A program made the translations under genes and the position numbers. A DNA stretch of 64,000 bases from Calendula officinalis. Its lineage: Eukaryota; Streptophyta; Magnoliopsida; Asterales; Asteraceae. Where the stretch lies: assembly GCA_963853835.1 (NCBI GenBank), contig OY970820.1, forward strand, positions 19,833,873 through 19,897,872, in the 5' to 3' direction. Position 1 is the stretch's first letter. Every line of letters begins with the position of its first letter. A model generated the notes under the pieces. The model saw nothing but the letters and a program-made list of their open reading frames with translations. It did not search any database and was not told the DNA's origin. Shown one piece after another: positions 1-11,048 of the stretch.

Positions 1-129
1 GTTAACTATTAAAAGTACAACATGAAATACTGAATTTACTAATACTTTAAAAACACAATCAACCAAGTTTAGTGTACTAAAATACATTTTGATAATTTAG
101 AAAATTAAATAATGGTTTAAAATGTACAG

Positions 130-586
130 ATGTAGACATGGGTATTTCCATGTGGTGAACAATGACTACACCCACTGGGAAATGTATGCTATTGGTGGAA
201 GTGGGAACCCCACCATCAACAGCCAGGGTAACAGATACCTTGCCCCTGTCAATCCATTTGCCAAAGAGGTAATATTCAATATTGTACTTTGCTACAGTTG
301 ACTTAAAAAGTCAACAAAACATTGATGAAAGGAACTTACAAAATTAACGGAAAATAAATGGCAGGTGACAAAGAGGGTGGATACAGCTGCGAGTCAGTGG
401 CACGGTTGGAACTGGAGATCAGAAGGCGATTTACTTCTAAACGGTGCTTATTTCACTCCATCTGGTGCGGGTGCTTCGGCTAGTTATGCAAGGGCTTCTA
501 GTTTAGGTGCAAAGTCATCTTCCATGGTTGGTACCATTACTTCTGGTGCTGGCGTCCTCGGTTGTCGTAGGGGCCGCCAGTGCTAG
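130..586 (+). CDS. Pectate lyase (polysaccharide lyase family 1), 3' end of gene
   Basis: C-terminal part of a secreted pectate lyase, which cleaves de-methylated pectin by beta-elimination in the cell wall. Two exons are visible: 130-268 (acceptor AG at 128-129, one base completing a codon from the previous exon) and 365-586 (intron 269-364 with GT/AG ends; stop TAG at 584-586). The encoded text is highly characteristic: RHGYFHVVNNDYTHWEMYAI, then NPTINSQGNRYLAPVNPFAK, then across the intron VTKRVD, QWHGWNWRSEGDLLLNGAYF, and the conserved end GCRRGRQC. The catalytic arginine region and signal peptide would lie left of the window; bases 1-129 are intron. No frame damage is seen. The function is known from the family; which paralogue it is cannot be told from this part. 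Confidence 0.93.
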
Positions 587-646
587 CTGGTCAGCAAACC
601 ATCATTTTAAAAAAAAAACTCATTATTTTTATTTTTATTTTTTTTT

Positions 647-693
<47 letters not shown>

Positions 694-1262
694 AAATCGA
701 ATCGAATCCAATCGCCTATATATAAATCCTTCACATCCGTCGTTTTATACATCACCTTTCTTTTCATTCCTTTCTATCTTATTTGGTTTTCGACTTTTTT
801 TGTTCATCCATTGTTGTTGTGCAACCTCGGCCAAGCTTTAACAAAAACAAACCACCGTTGCCAAGGAGCAGGTGCGTAGCGTTGTTCATTCTCATTCTAT
901 CCAAACCCATTATTGTCCCCTTTTCCTGGCCCGACCCGTTTGTATTGTCTACGTATGTGTATCTCTTTACTTTCATGTATCTTTGTAATTTTTACTTTCT
1001 TATACAAGTTAAAGTGTGAATGTCAAAACCATGAGTAATGAAATGAAAAAGGAGAAAAAAAGGGGGAAATTATTTGTGACACTTTTGTTCATTTTCTTTC
1101 CAAATGGAAACAAGAATCTTTAAGTTGCTTTTTATTTTTGTTGTGGATTGGTGAGATGTGGTGTATTGCTTTTACGTTTGGAGTTGATTGAGAGAAAATA
1201 TTAACGTGGAGGAATAGGGTCACAACTTTGGGACGTTTGATGATGATCATCGTGATGACAAG
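587..1262. other. Downstream of pectate lyase: poly-T run and a TATA-like site, no gene
   Basis: Presumed 3'UTR and intergenic DNA. A run of 40 T occupies 651-690. A good TATA-like motif (TATATATAAAT, 717-727) is followed by CT-rich, 5'UTR-like sequence, so a transcript could start near 755. The only reading frame there (783-1019) has no recognisable domain, and I do not call it a gene. Confidence 0.4.
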
Positions 1263-1412
1263 TAGATGTGTAAGTGTATAAGTGGGCCGAGCTTTTCAGG
1301 AGCTATTTAAAAACTCGAGCCTACAAAATTCTTCACAAGCTGAGCTCACGCTCGTGCTTTCTAAACTTAAACGAGCCAAGCTTGCATTAAGCTAGGGTTA
1401 TTTGCACCCCTA
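1263..1412. mobile_element. Short degenerate hAT-like MITE
   Basis: About 150 bp rich in GAGCTC/GAGCCG words. It starts TAGATGTGTAAGTG and ends TTGCACCCCTA, a decayed version of the TAGGGGTGTAA termini of the element at 63385-63918. The flanking 8-mers ATGACAAG and ATGATGAG match at 6 of 8 positions, consistent with an old 8-bp target duplication. Confidence 0.5.
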
Positions 1413-2825
1413 ATGATGAGTAGTAGTGCCATTAAAAGTTGGTGAAAAAACTATGTTTGATTGTTAAACCTTTATAATGATGTGGTTCCCAAAACATGAT
1501 CAAGCTCATAGGATTCTTCTTAATTAGAGATCTGGTATAATTTGTTAGAAAATTATATTTTTTGCTAAAATTTTCTTTCCTTTACCTAAACATAATTCAA
1601 ACACTCAATAATGCGAAACTTAACTTAGACACGATAAGTAGAAATTAAAGAAATGTAATATTATAACATATTGTTAGTTGAAAGACAATGGGTTTTGGAG
1701 ACTTTAGCATTCTGGTTGTAGAAAACATTTACTACATATCTAAAGATAAACATAAACTATTTAGCTTGTGGATACTAACAAAAATATTTAATTCTTTCAA
1801 ATGAAAGATATGAGGGGAGTGAGGGGTAAATAATCATATTCATGGAGATTACTTTTAGAAATAACTCCCGCAAAAAGGTGATATCTACTAAAGATAGTCA
1901 TATACCATTTAGCTTGGTGATACTTGATTTAATTTCCTTAGCAATATATTCAAATCTTACCATTGGTAAGAAAACAATATCTTAACAATTTAGAACATAT
2001 AAAGAACCACAATATCAGAGAAAATGATAAAAGCTTATAGGATAGTCATTTAATATTTAGATGTTATTATCAAAAAGATCCACAAAATCCAAAAGGTGGC
2101 CTTGAATTAACAAAGGAATTTAAGGAGAGGGGTTAGGGGGTAGGGTGGATTAAGAGGTAGTCATGTGAGGTATGGACCCATATACATATAGTCCCATGTG
2201 ACTCTAGTTGTGGGTAGCTCCTTTTTCCCACACATTAATATGGTAGGGGCCTTTGCTTTCGTCTTCAACTTATTTTCCATCCTAAACTTCATAGATACAT
2301 TTACATGGATTTAGTGAAGCAACACCACTTTAAAAATTAATGCCTACTTTTCAAGCTAAGATTATTGGTTGGTTTCCAATAGAATAGATTTAAGACTCGT
2401 CCCAATGGTGAACCAAGGCTTTCTATAAGTAAAATGGTTGGCTATAACTTCAAACAATATTTTCAATAATCATTTTTGTAACCATTAATGATCTAATTAT
2501 TCATTTCCAAAACGTATAATCTATTTTTAATAAAAAAAGGAAAATGATAATGACAGCCCTTAGGGCTATTATTAAGAAGGTAAAATAACAAAAGACAACC
2601 CCCTTAAATTTTAGGAGTATTAATTTTTTAATCAATGTACAAGTTTTTTATGTTAGGACTGTCACTAACAAAACCCATAAAAAAATACCAAAAATTCCTA
2701 AAGTTAGGTAAAATGGACAAAGATTTTGATAATGGATATAAACGCATAGTTTCGTTGATAAAGATTATAGTTTGAATTTTAGAATTAAATAATATTTTAG
2801 TGATTGGCTCCAAAACACTTTTGTT
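1413..2825. other. Gene-free AT-rich DNA
   Basis: No coding region, RNA gene or clear transposon terminus is recognised. The reading frame on the minus strand at 2628-2813 resembles no family. Confidence 0.5.
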
Positions 2826-2830
2826 ATAAT

Positions 2831-3009
2831 TAAAGGAATGTGAATAAGTGAATAATTTGATGATCCATTCTCATTACTATGATGACTATAAATAATACAA
2901 GAGAAATACAGTTGCCTAATAGAGAGGCATAATTAAAGGGTACATAATAGGAATCTAAATATATACAATGAATGGACATAAATGTGGACGGTTATGATAT
3001 CGTCCAAGA
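2831..3009 (-). repeat. 3' LTR of Copia element 1
   Basis: 179-bp copy matching 7359-7678 minus its nested MITE and 9-bp duplication (320-132-9=179). In element orientation it begins TCTTGG and ends CCTTTA, not the usual TG...CA. It differs from the 5' LTR only at one T/C and one C/T position. Confidence 0.93.
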
Positions 3010-6000
3010 CTTCCCGGCAGTTGGAGCAGGAGGTGACCGAATGCACAAACTGGATTTGAATCGTTGGAATAGGTGCCGGGGGAGTCCTTTTGTGAAAATA
3101 TCCGCATATTGGTGATCGGTGGGAATGTGAATGACGCGAATGCGGCCGATTTTGACAAGATCCCGAACAATATGTATGTCTATTTCCACGTGCTTTGTGC
3201 GTTGGTGTTGGACGGGATTGTCGGCGAGATAGACCGCTGAGATGTTGTCGCAATAGACTAGCATGGCTTTGGTAACTGGTACGTGTAATTCAAGTAGAAG
3301 GTTTCGGAGCCAGCTAGTTTCGGCGGTGGCATTGGCGACTGCTTTGTATTCTGCTTCGGTACTAGACCGAGAGACGGTAGGTTGTCTTTTTGAAGACCAG
3401 GAAACTAAGTTGGTGCCGAGGAAGACACAATAGCCGGAGGTTGACCTTCGGGAGTCGGGACAACCTCCCAATCAGCGTCTGAGTATGCGGTAATTTGTAA
3501 ATTGGACGATGCCTCGATAGTGAGTCCTTGATCGGATGTACCTTTTAAGTATCGAAGGATTCGTTTGAGGAAGTTAAAATGGGGCTCTCGTGGTGCATGC
3601 ATAAACATACAAACTTGTTGTACCGCGTAGGTGATATCGGGCCGCGTGATTGTAAGGTATTGGAGTGCACCAGCGAGACTTCTATATGGAGTGCCATCGG
3701 AAAGAGGTTGACCTGTATTTGCACTGAGTTTTGAGGAAGTGTCTACTGGTGTTGAAACGGGGTTACATGATTCCATGTTTGCACGTTTGAGTATGTCTTT
3801 GACATATTGCTTTTGAGATAAAAATAAGCCATTTCCCGTTTTCGTGACTTGTATTCCAAGAAAATGATTTAGTGTTCCCAAGTCAGTCATGGCGAATTCG
3901 TTGGATAACGTTTTAATTACCTGTTTCAAAAAATGGTCATTGGAGGCGGTTAGAATAATATCATCAACGTACAAGAGTAGGTAAGCCATGTTGTTTCCTT
4001 GCCGATACACGAACAAAGAGTTATCGGAGGCTGTGGATTTGAAACCGTGTTTAGATATGAAAGTTGCAAAGCGATGGTACCACGCTCGTGGAGCTTGTTT
4101 CAAACCGTATAAAGATTTACGTAAACGACATACGTGGTTTGGATATATTCTATTTACAAACCCGGGCGGTTGATGCATGAAAACGGTTTCCGATATATTT
4201 CCGTTAAGAAACGCGTTTTTGACGTCAAGTTGGTGGATGGACCAAGAACGTGATGTAGCAAGGGCAAGCACGGTCCGAATGGTAGTGGGTTTGACTACCG
4301 GGCTAAAAGTTTCGTCACAATCGATACCCACTCGTTGAGATTTGCCATTGACAACGAGACGTGCCTTATGGCGAGCTAGAGAGCCATCGGAGTGAAATTT
4401 GTGACGCTACAACCAGTGACAACGTATAATATTAACGTTTGTGGGCCGAGGGACCAAGTCCCATGTATGATTGTCACATAATGCTTTAAATTCTTCATGC
4501 ATAGCCTGTTTCCAATTTGCATCGTGTAAAGCTAAGTGTGGGTTTTTAGGGATAGGTGAAGTTGTGGTGGTGTGAAGGTTAAGGCGGTTTGTCGGTTTGT
4601 GGATGCCTGATTGTGATCGGGTAGTCATCCGGGTGGGGGGTGGTGGTGGTGGAGGTATAGATTGGTTGGTGGGGGGCTGTTGTGTAGATGCGGGTAGAGG
4701 GCTAGTAGTGTGTACGGGTGGAGGGGATTGAGGTGGGGTGTTGATATTATTTTGTATATCTTGGGTGTGGTTTTGGTGGTTACTGTTTGGTGTCGAGGGG
4801 TGGGAGGGTATGGTGGGGATATGATTGTTTATTGGTTGGTATGTGTGTATAGTGGAAGGAAGATTTGTATCAGTGTGTAAAAATCGGTAATTGGGTTTTG
4901 GTGTAGTGGGGTTGGCAAAGGGAAACACACTTTCATCAAATGTAACATGTCTAGATAGATAGATTTTTCCGGTGTTAGGATCTAGACAACGGTAACCTCG
5001 ATAGTTGGCGGGATAGCCAAGAAACACGCACCGGATGGATCGGGTATCTAGTTTGTTTTTACGATTGGCGGAAAGGTTAGGATAACAAGCGCACCCGAAT
5101 ACACGAAGGTGATCGTAGTTGGGGTGACGATGATATAGGATGGATGTGGGTGTTTGGTTTTGGAGAACTTTGGTGGGGGTGATGTTGTGTAGGTATGTGG
5201 CGGCATGAAGTGCGTCAACCCATAGGGTGTTGGGTAGGGATGCGTGAGCTAGAAGAACAAGAATGATTTCATTTAGACGACGAATCATTCGTTCGGCTTT
5301 GCCATTTTGAGATGAAGTTTGAGGGCAAGAAAACCGAAATTGTAAACCATGTGTTGTAGCAAAACTTTTAAAATTGTGATTGTCAAATTCGCCACCCATA
5401 TCACATTGAAAACTTTTGATGGTGGTGTTAAATTGTGTTTTTATATAAGAATGAAATTGTTTAAACCGTTCAAAAGTTTCCGATTTGAATTTTAACGGAT
5501 AAACCCACACATATTGAGAAAAATTGTCAATTAAGACCATGTAATATTTGTACCCGGTGGTACTTGTTATGGGTGATGTCCATAAATCGCAATGAATTAT
5601 ATCAAACGGTAAAATAGTTGTGGAGTTAGAATCAAAAAATGGTAACCGTTTGTGTTTTGAAATTTGACACGAATGACATAAAGACTTAGTAGTACTACTA
5701 CTTTTATTACATGAAATAGTAGATTGAGATCGCAACAAATCGATGACATTGCCAGCGGGATGTCCGAGACGGTAATGCCATAGATTTGAGGATGTTGTAC
5801 TAAAAGCAAATTGCGGTAGCGTAGGCTTGGTGAACGGGTAAAGTTGGCCAATGCTATTGTGGCGACTGATAATCCGGCCAATCTTGTAATCCTTCACAAA
5901 GAAACCAAAGGGATCAAATTCAAGAGATACATTATTATCAATCGTAAATTGTCGAACGGAAATAGATTTTTTATTATTCCAGGGGTATAAAGGATTTTAT

Positions 6001-7279
6001 TAAGGTGGAGCATTTTTGGATGTTTAAGTATTGTGTTCGTGCCTGATCCTTTAACCGGAATGTCATTACCGTTTCCGACAAAAATAGATTTTATGTGAGA
6101 ATTTGACGAAAATTGGGAGAGTTTACCCGAGTCACCTGTTAGGTGAGAAGTGGCACCGGAGTCCATGTACCACTGGTTATCGTCGATGTTAAATGCTTGA
6201 AAAGCGGCTCCGATGTCGGTTGGATCCAAGGCATTGTATGACTCGGCGATATTCGCTTGTGGTGAGTCGGTAGGAGTGTTTGTTGGTTGGTGCCTGTTGG
6301 AGTTGCGGTTTTGGTTTGAGGGTGGTTGCGGGGGCTGTTGTGACCATGGGAACACCCACCCTTGTTGAGTAGGATAGGGACACGGCGGCGGCATCATTGA
6401 CCACCATGGGTTGTAGTGTGGTGTGTAGGAGGCATTGTTTGGTGGACCGGATCGAGTGTTTCTCGGATTCCAGTGACGAGGGGGACCGGTTTGTTGGAAG
6501 TTGCGGGGGTTTGGGTTGGGTCGGCGGTTGTGATTTAGTCTGTTGGATTGGCGGTTGGAAGTGGGGTTTGAAAACCGGTTGTTTTGGTTGTGCGAGGGGG
6601 TGGAAACATTTGCCTCTGCGATCGGAGCGGGTGTTTTTGAGGTTTCCCGAGCATGTTGACGATTGTGTTCAAGTTGAAGCATGCTACGGGCGGTGTCCCA
6701 ATCGGGTAAAGTTTGGTTGATATAGGATGTTGCCGTGTCATATTCGGGAGGGAGGCCACGAACGAGTTGTAAAACGAGACGTTGTTCATTCACCGGATTG
6801 TCAACATCGGTGAGTTGGTCCGCCAAATCTTTGAGCTTTTGACAATACTCTTCAAGATTGGCGAACGAGCGGAGGCTGAGATTAGTGAACTCGTGTTCGA
6901 GTGCCGCGGCCCGGGATCCCTTGTTATTAAGGAATATGTTTCTGATTTTTACCCAAGCTTTGTGGGCAGTTGAGTCCGGTTCAAGAACACGGGTCAAAAG
7001 GTCATCGGAAAGTGAACCGTATATCCATTGTAGGACTATAGCATCAATTTCCGACCACTGCTCGAAATCTTCGTGGGTTGCATCGGGTGGTGGTGTTCCG
7101 TCAATATGCGCAAGAACCTTGTAGCCCTTGGCATGGAGCCGGAAGAGCTTGACCCAGGCCGAGTAGGTTACTTTGGTACCGTCAAGAACTCGTACCTTGT
7201 TTTGGATGTTAGTGACGGTGTAGACCGGATGAAGAGAGGTGGGAGATTTTGGCAGATTGTTGTTTGAGACGTCACCCAT
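2992..7279 (-). pseudogene. Gag-Pol polyprotein of Copia element 1, broken at three sites
   Basis: Starts at ATG 7279 (MGDVSNNN). Gag spans roughly 7279-6200 and has a UBN2-type core, then an Asn/Pro/Gln-rich tail without a CCHC knuckle. The protease has MDSGATSH. The integrase has an HHCC finger (ending CHSCQISKHK) and the catalytic residues in HCDLW, CDMGGEF and NGKAER. RT has YVDDIILTAS. RNase H has SDADW, STEAEY and a TKHVEIDIHIVRD end. A long Pro/Thr-rich linker separates integrase from RT. Lesions: a one-base frameshift near 5970 just after the protease, an in-frame TAG near 4409 at the start of RT, and a one-base frameshift near 3470 at the start of RNase H. Otherwise every domain is well preserved, which fits the near-identical LTRs. 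Confidence 0.93.
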
Positions 7280-7346
7280 GACCGACGGTGATGGTGATTC
7301 TACAGCCGTGGCTGTGAAGTTGGTACCCTAATTGGGTGAGAGCAAA

Positions 7347-7358
7347 GCTCTGATACCA
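7347..7358 (-). other. Primer-binding site of Copia element 1
   Basis: Reads TGGTATCAGAGC on the minus strand, complementary to the 3' end of initiator Met tRNA, directly next to the 5' LTR. Confidence 0.92.
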
Positions 7359-7678
7359 TAAAGGAATGTGAATAAGTGAATAATTCGATGATCCATTCTC
7401 ATTACTATGATGACTATAAATAATACAAGAGAAATACAGTTGCCTAATAGAGAGGCATAATTAAAGGGAATTAGTTTTCATACCACAACTTTTGATACTC
7501 CTACCACAATGTACAACTATTCCTGCAAACTGTACAAGCATATAATGCACATATTGTGGTATAATACTCAAAAGATGTGGTAGGAAAATCACCCCCTATA
7601 ATTAAAGGGTACATAATAGGAATCTAAATATATACAATGAATGGACATAAATGTGGATGGTTATGATATCGTCCAAGA
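7359..7678 (-). repeat. 5' LTR of Copia element 1, with nested MITE
   Basis: 320 bp: 179 bp of LTR, a 132-bp insertion and a 9-bp duplication. It carries the presumed promoter of the element. The insertion postdates transposition because the 3' LTR lacks it. Confidence 0.93.
7466..7597. mobile_element. Mutator-type MITE inside the 5' LTR
   Basis: 132 bp with inverted ends (left GGGAATTAG then TTTTC.TACCACA; the right end read in reverse gives AGGGGGTGATTTTCC then TACCACA). It is flanked by perfect 9-bp duplications ATAATTAAA (7457-7465, 7598-7606). The empty site is preserved in the 3' LTR. The 9-bp duplication points to the Mutator superfamily. Confidence 0.82.
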
Positions 7679-7683
7679 ATAAT

Positions 7684-8352
7684 GACAATACTTTGGATAA
7701 CTTTAGACTCACTTAGCCTACATTTTCTTCTTTTTTAGCTAAATGTTCACCTCTAGGTTAAAAATGCAATGGTCATTAACTCTTAATGCATGTATTCTTT
7801 GAAAAACCGTTTGCCATCCCATCAAGGTATTTTAAAGGCATTTTATAATATTTCATTGTCCTAATTTATCATTCCATGGTACAACTCTATCATGCACAAT
7901 GTACGACCCAAAGAACAGGATGTTACAAAGAAAATGACTCAAATGGAGTTGTCACTTTCAAAAGTGTTGCAACCCATGTTCTGAAACTATGGTAGATATA
8001 GGAAATCGCAAACGAACTGAGTGGATTAGTCATCTATGGTTAAACGTTATGAACTTAGAAAAAATTGGCATATTTAAGCAATTAGCTCATACACATTACA
8101 TTTTACGTGTTATTTATTTTACCAACTATAACAGGATAAGACCAGTGTCATCGGTCCTTCAGTTGGGGCATCACTTTTCTTCCTCGAACCGACACCACAC
8201 ACCATTGGCACGGCGGTGTCGATTGGGGTGCCGTTTCAAAGTCTTTGGTTCCGGGAAGTGTAAAGAGACAATATTATGAATACTTTTGTGAGTATTTGTA
8301 TTTTTTGAGTGTTTGTATTTATGTATAAATATAATATATTAAATGTCAACTA
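7684..8352. other. Gene-free spacer
   Basis: No gene recognised. A short CG-richer patch near 8150-8270 includes an imperfect inverted repeat around GACACC/GGTGTC but has no transposon ends I can define. Confidence 0.5.
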
Positions 8353-8665
8353 AGAGCAAGGGGTGGGGTGGCTTAAGCCACTTTGCCACCCCTGCGCCAC
8401 CTATGCGCCATCACCATTTCACATTTCACATTCAAAACCCCCAAATACCACCTCTACCATCACTTAAGCCATTTGGGCCTCACCCCCCTTTTTTTCTTTT
8501 TCTTTTTTTTAAAAAACATAATACTTCATTAAAATAAATATTACACAATACAAAATAAAAATACCTAAAAAAGAAAAAAAATTACCGAAAATAAAAAAAA
8601 TTACCGAAAAAATAAAAAAAATACCGAAAATTAGGAAAAAAATACCAAAAATTAAACAAAAAAAA

Positions 8666-9777
8666 CTACTCGTCGTCATCGTTCACGTCAAGTTCACTTG
8701 CCTCGACGGGGTATTTTTCGTGGATCACCTTTTTTTCTTTGACGATTCTCGCCTTATCTTGGCGCCCCAAACCTTGGGTGTTAGTGCTTAGGAATCGCAA
8801 TTCCTCCAACCGCACGAAAACGTCATCCCGGGCCTTTGACCTTTCGTAAGCCGATTGAGCGGCTTCACTTTTCCGCCTAAACTCGGCCATCATAGCCTCG
8901 CCAAGGTCCGGCGGTGCGGCACTTCCGGCGGTGTTAGTGCCGGATGAACTTTCCGACCTACTTTTTTTGCCCTACGAGACTTTCTCGCCGGACGTGATCT
9001 CGTATCTTCCCCGAAAAGTTCTTCGTTGTCGGAGAGCGAAATGGGTGCGGGGGCGTCCCATTTCGGGCAATGTCTCAAAACTTCCCACGCACATTCGTTG
9101 TTAAATTGTTTTTTTAACGACGACTCGTCACGGAACGCTTGGCGAACACGGGCCATAAAGTCGACCTTATTTTCACCGCTTCGGCTTGTACGTTGTAGAC
9201 GTTTGTAGATACCGTTGAACTTTTGACAATTACCATTTAAAGTCGTCCACTTCCCCGTCAACATGTCTTTGGAACGCGGCGTACCAACATCCTTGTTGAA
9301 CTCAACAAGGATTTTGTTCCAAAAACATTCATCGGATTGGTCGGCGCCTTTTTCGCGGTCCTCGGAAACGCTAACCCAACACTCGGCCAATAAAACTTCT
9401 TCGGCGGCGTCCCACCGCATGACCTTCCGACTTAAGTTGACGACAACTTTTTTCCCCTTTCTTCTCGCCTTTTCAACGGCGTCGGTGTCTTGAGGGGGTT
9501 GGTGTTGTTGAAATTGTTGTGGTTGTGAAGATTGTGGTTGTGACCATTGTTGTTGTGACCACATTTGAGGAGGGAGTTGGTGTTGTTGAAGGTTTTGAAA
9601 TTGTTGTTGAAGCATAAAGTGGTTGTATTGCTCTTGGGAAAATGTCGGCATCACGGTGTTTTGGGTGGACGATACCGATTGTTGGGACGAAGGTGTTGAC
9701 GGATTGGACGCCGGTGAGCCGGAACCTCCCCATCCGAGAATACCGTTCATCCAATCGGGGTGTGGTGGTTGAGACAT
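8666..9777 (-). pseudogene. Myb/SANT-like Harbinger ORF1 protein (NAM-associated type), one frameshift
   Basis: Starts at ATG 9777 (MSQPPHPDWM). Residues 1-100 are rich in Gln, Pro and Ser. A trihelix Myb/SANT-like DNA-binding region follows at about 115-190 (VMRWDAAEEVLLAECWVSVS ... LTGKWTTLNGNCQKFNGIYK), then the conserved CAWEVLRHCPKWDAP block and a basic stretch. After residue ~275 the frame shifts at an A-run near 8965; the C-terminal helix region (FRRKSEAAQSAYERSKARDD, ending in acidic residues) continues in another frame to 8666. In Harbinger elements this protein binds the element ends and helps the transposase. Plant databases often name such genes trihelix or glutathione-transferase-like; I regard it as transposon-derived. 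The single indel could be real or a sequencing error in the homopolymer. Confidence 0.75.
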
Positions 9778-9863
9778 TTTTGAGAGTGAAAGTGTAAGAA
9801 GATGATGTGAAATTGTAGAGAGTGTGTAGAAGATGGTGTGAAAAAAAGTTATGGTTAAAGGGG

Positions 9864-9872
9864 TTATTTATA
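9864..9872 (-). promoter_or_regulatory. TATA box of the Harbinger ORF1 gene
   Basis: TATAAATAA on the minus strand, about 90 bases upstream of the ATG at 9777. Confidence 0.5.
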
Positions 9873-9912
9873 ATAGGTTTTATTTAAAAAAAAAAAATTA
9901 ATTTTCTGGAAA

Positions 9913-9935
9913 ACTAGCCGTTGCCAACGGCTAGT
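9913..9935. promoter_or_regulatory. Perfect 11-bp palindrome with two Myb core sites
   Basis: ACTAGCCGTTG, one C, then CAACGGCTAGT. Each arm contains CCGTTG, which fits the plant Myb core CNGTTR. It lies about 40 bases upstream of the TATA box of a Myb-like gene, within the subterminal part of the Harbinger element. Confidence 0.5.
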
Positions 9936-10066
9936 ACACGTGGCATCACCCCATTGGTTCGCTGCATTCGTCGAGACTCCGGCGCCCCGCCTCGCTCGCG
10001 TAGCGGGCAGTGTCGTGGCGGTTCCGGCGCGCCGAGGTGGCATCCGGCGGCACCCCTTGCTCGTTA

Positions 10067-10478
10067 CCACACCGATCTCTCTAATGTGATATGTTATGTA
10101 GCAAAAACGGAAATGTCAAATACAGTTGAGAATGGTCCAATGATCCTCGCACAATTTCAATAGCATAAAACAGAAAAAACTGAAAACTGTCGTATCTAAA
10201 CAGCAGTAACTAGATTCTCTGAAAATGTACTGAAATGAAGTATCATAATTCATACCACCATTTAAGTTTACAAACATGGGTTTGCAGTTAAACCACAATG
10301 TTGACTAAAGGACAGTCAAAGATAGGGTGTCATAGGGCTCGGCAGACTAGCCGGTAGGACTTGGAGGGTCAGGAGGGGTATCTTTTTCTGAATGACGTGT
10401 ATGTGTTAGATTTTGTTCTGTTAAAGGCATCTATAACAGTGATCAAGCTAACACTAATTTATTATTAATTGTATAATA
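10067..10478. other. Gene-free spacer
   Basis: Nothing recognised. Confidence 0.5.
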
Positions 10479-10789
10479 TTTCATCCTATTTAAAATAAGT
10501 AACATACTTTTTTTAAGGCAATTCAAAATAAGTGATAGGTTTTGAAAAATTACCTTATGTGGCAAAAAATAATAGGATCAACACTCACTAACTATCTACT
10601 TTAATAAAGTGAAATTACTCATTTACACCTACTTTTTACTTTTAAATATTTTTAACCCCATTTTATTCAAAATGTATGAGACTCATTCCTCACTAATCAT
10701 CTAATTAATCTAATATAATCATCATTATAATCTTTTGCCTCAAAAATCGTGAAACACAAAGTTTGTCACTTATTTTAAATTGGAGAAAG
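10479..10789. mobile_element. Degenerate Stowaway MITE
   Basis: 311 bp flanked by TA (10477-10478, 10790-10791). Ends TTTCATCC and GGAGAAAG are decayed versions of the CTTCCTCC/GGAGGAAG termini of 49468-49780, and the interior (AAAATAAGTGA, ACCTACTTTTTACTTTTAAA) matches the same family. Confidence 0.75.
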
Positions 10790-11048
10790 TATAAAATACC
10801 TTATGCATGTTACAACAAACATCTCTCTCATAAAAGACTGGTCGCTTAAGTATAATGTAACATTAAGGTGGCAGGGATGGCCACTTACGTATAGTCTTAA
10901 AGGGCTAAATTCAATTTGGTCAAGCTATTTAGGTATGTATTTCCGAAAGTGAAGGGGTGTTTGTTTAGTACGGTGGGGTTTATTCTAGTGTGTTTGTTTA
11001 ACATGACCTCACAAACGTTATTATAGGGTTGGTTTCGAGTATGAATTG
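10790..11048. other. Gene-free spacer
   Basis: Nothing recognised apart from the left 8-bp duplication (11041-11048) of the next element. Confidence 0.5.

Larger units (their letters stand above)
2831..7678 (-). mobile_element. Ty1/Copia LTR retrotransposon 1 (short LTRs, Ale/Retrofit-like)
   Basis: Complete element on the minus strand. Identical 5-bp target duplications ATAAT flank it at 2826-2830 and 7679-7683. The 3' LTR is 2831-3009. The 5' LTR is 7359-7678 and contains a nested 132-bp MITE. The tRNA-iMet primer-binding site abuts the 5' LTR (7347-7358), and a purine run abuts the 3' LTR. Domain order gag-protease-integrase-RT-RNase H is that of Copia. The ~180-bp LTRs and a gag without a zinc knuckle suggest the Ale/Retrofit lineage (inference). 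Excluding the nested MITE, the two LTRs differ at 2 of 179 positions, so insertion was recent. The polyprotein is broken at three places and the copy is not autonomous. Confidence 0.95.
8353..10063 (-). mobile_element. PIF/Harbinger derivative carrying only ORF1
   Basis: Terminal inverted repeats GAGCAAGGGGTG start at 8354 and end at 10062. The flanking triplets are CTA (8350-8352) and TTA (10064-10066), that is a TTA target with one mismatch. The interior encodes the Myb-like accessory protein of this superfamily but no DDE transposase, so it depends on a partner element. A-rich short repeats built on ATTACCGAAAA fill 8573-8660 beyond the 3' end of the gene. Confidence 0.72.

Noticed and set aside
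580..879. Open frame with a long Phe run
   Set aside because: Produced by the poly-T tract at 651-690; no domain, no codon bias, not a gene.
783..1019. 78-codon frame after a TATA-like box
   Set aside because: No recognisable protein family; only the possible promoter was noted.
6397..7267. Several plus-strand frames over Copia element 1 gag
   Set aside because: Antisense shadows of the minus-strand gag gene.
8343..8537. Pro/His-rich plus-strand frame
   Set aside because: Lies in the terminal and subterminal repeats of the Harbinger element; compositional artefact.
9921..10163. Arg/Ser-rich plus-strand frame
   Set aside because: Falls in the GC-rich Harbinger end; no homology recognised.
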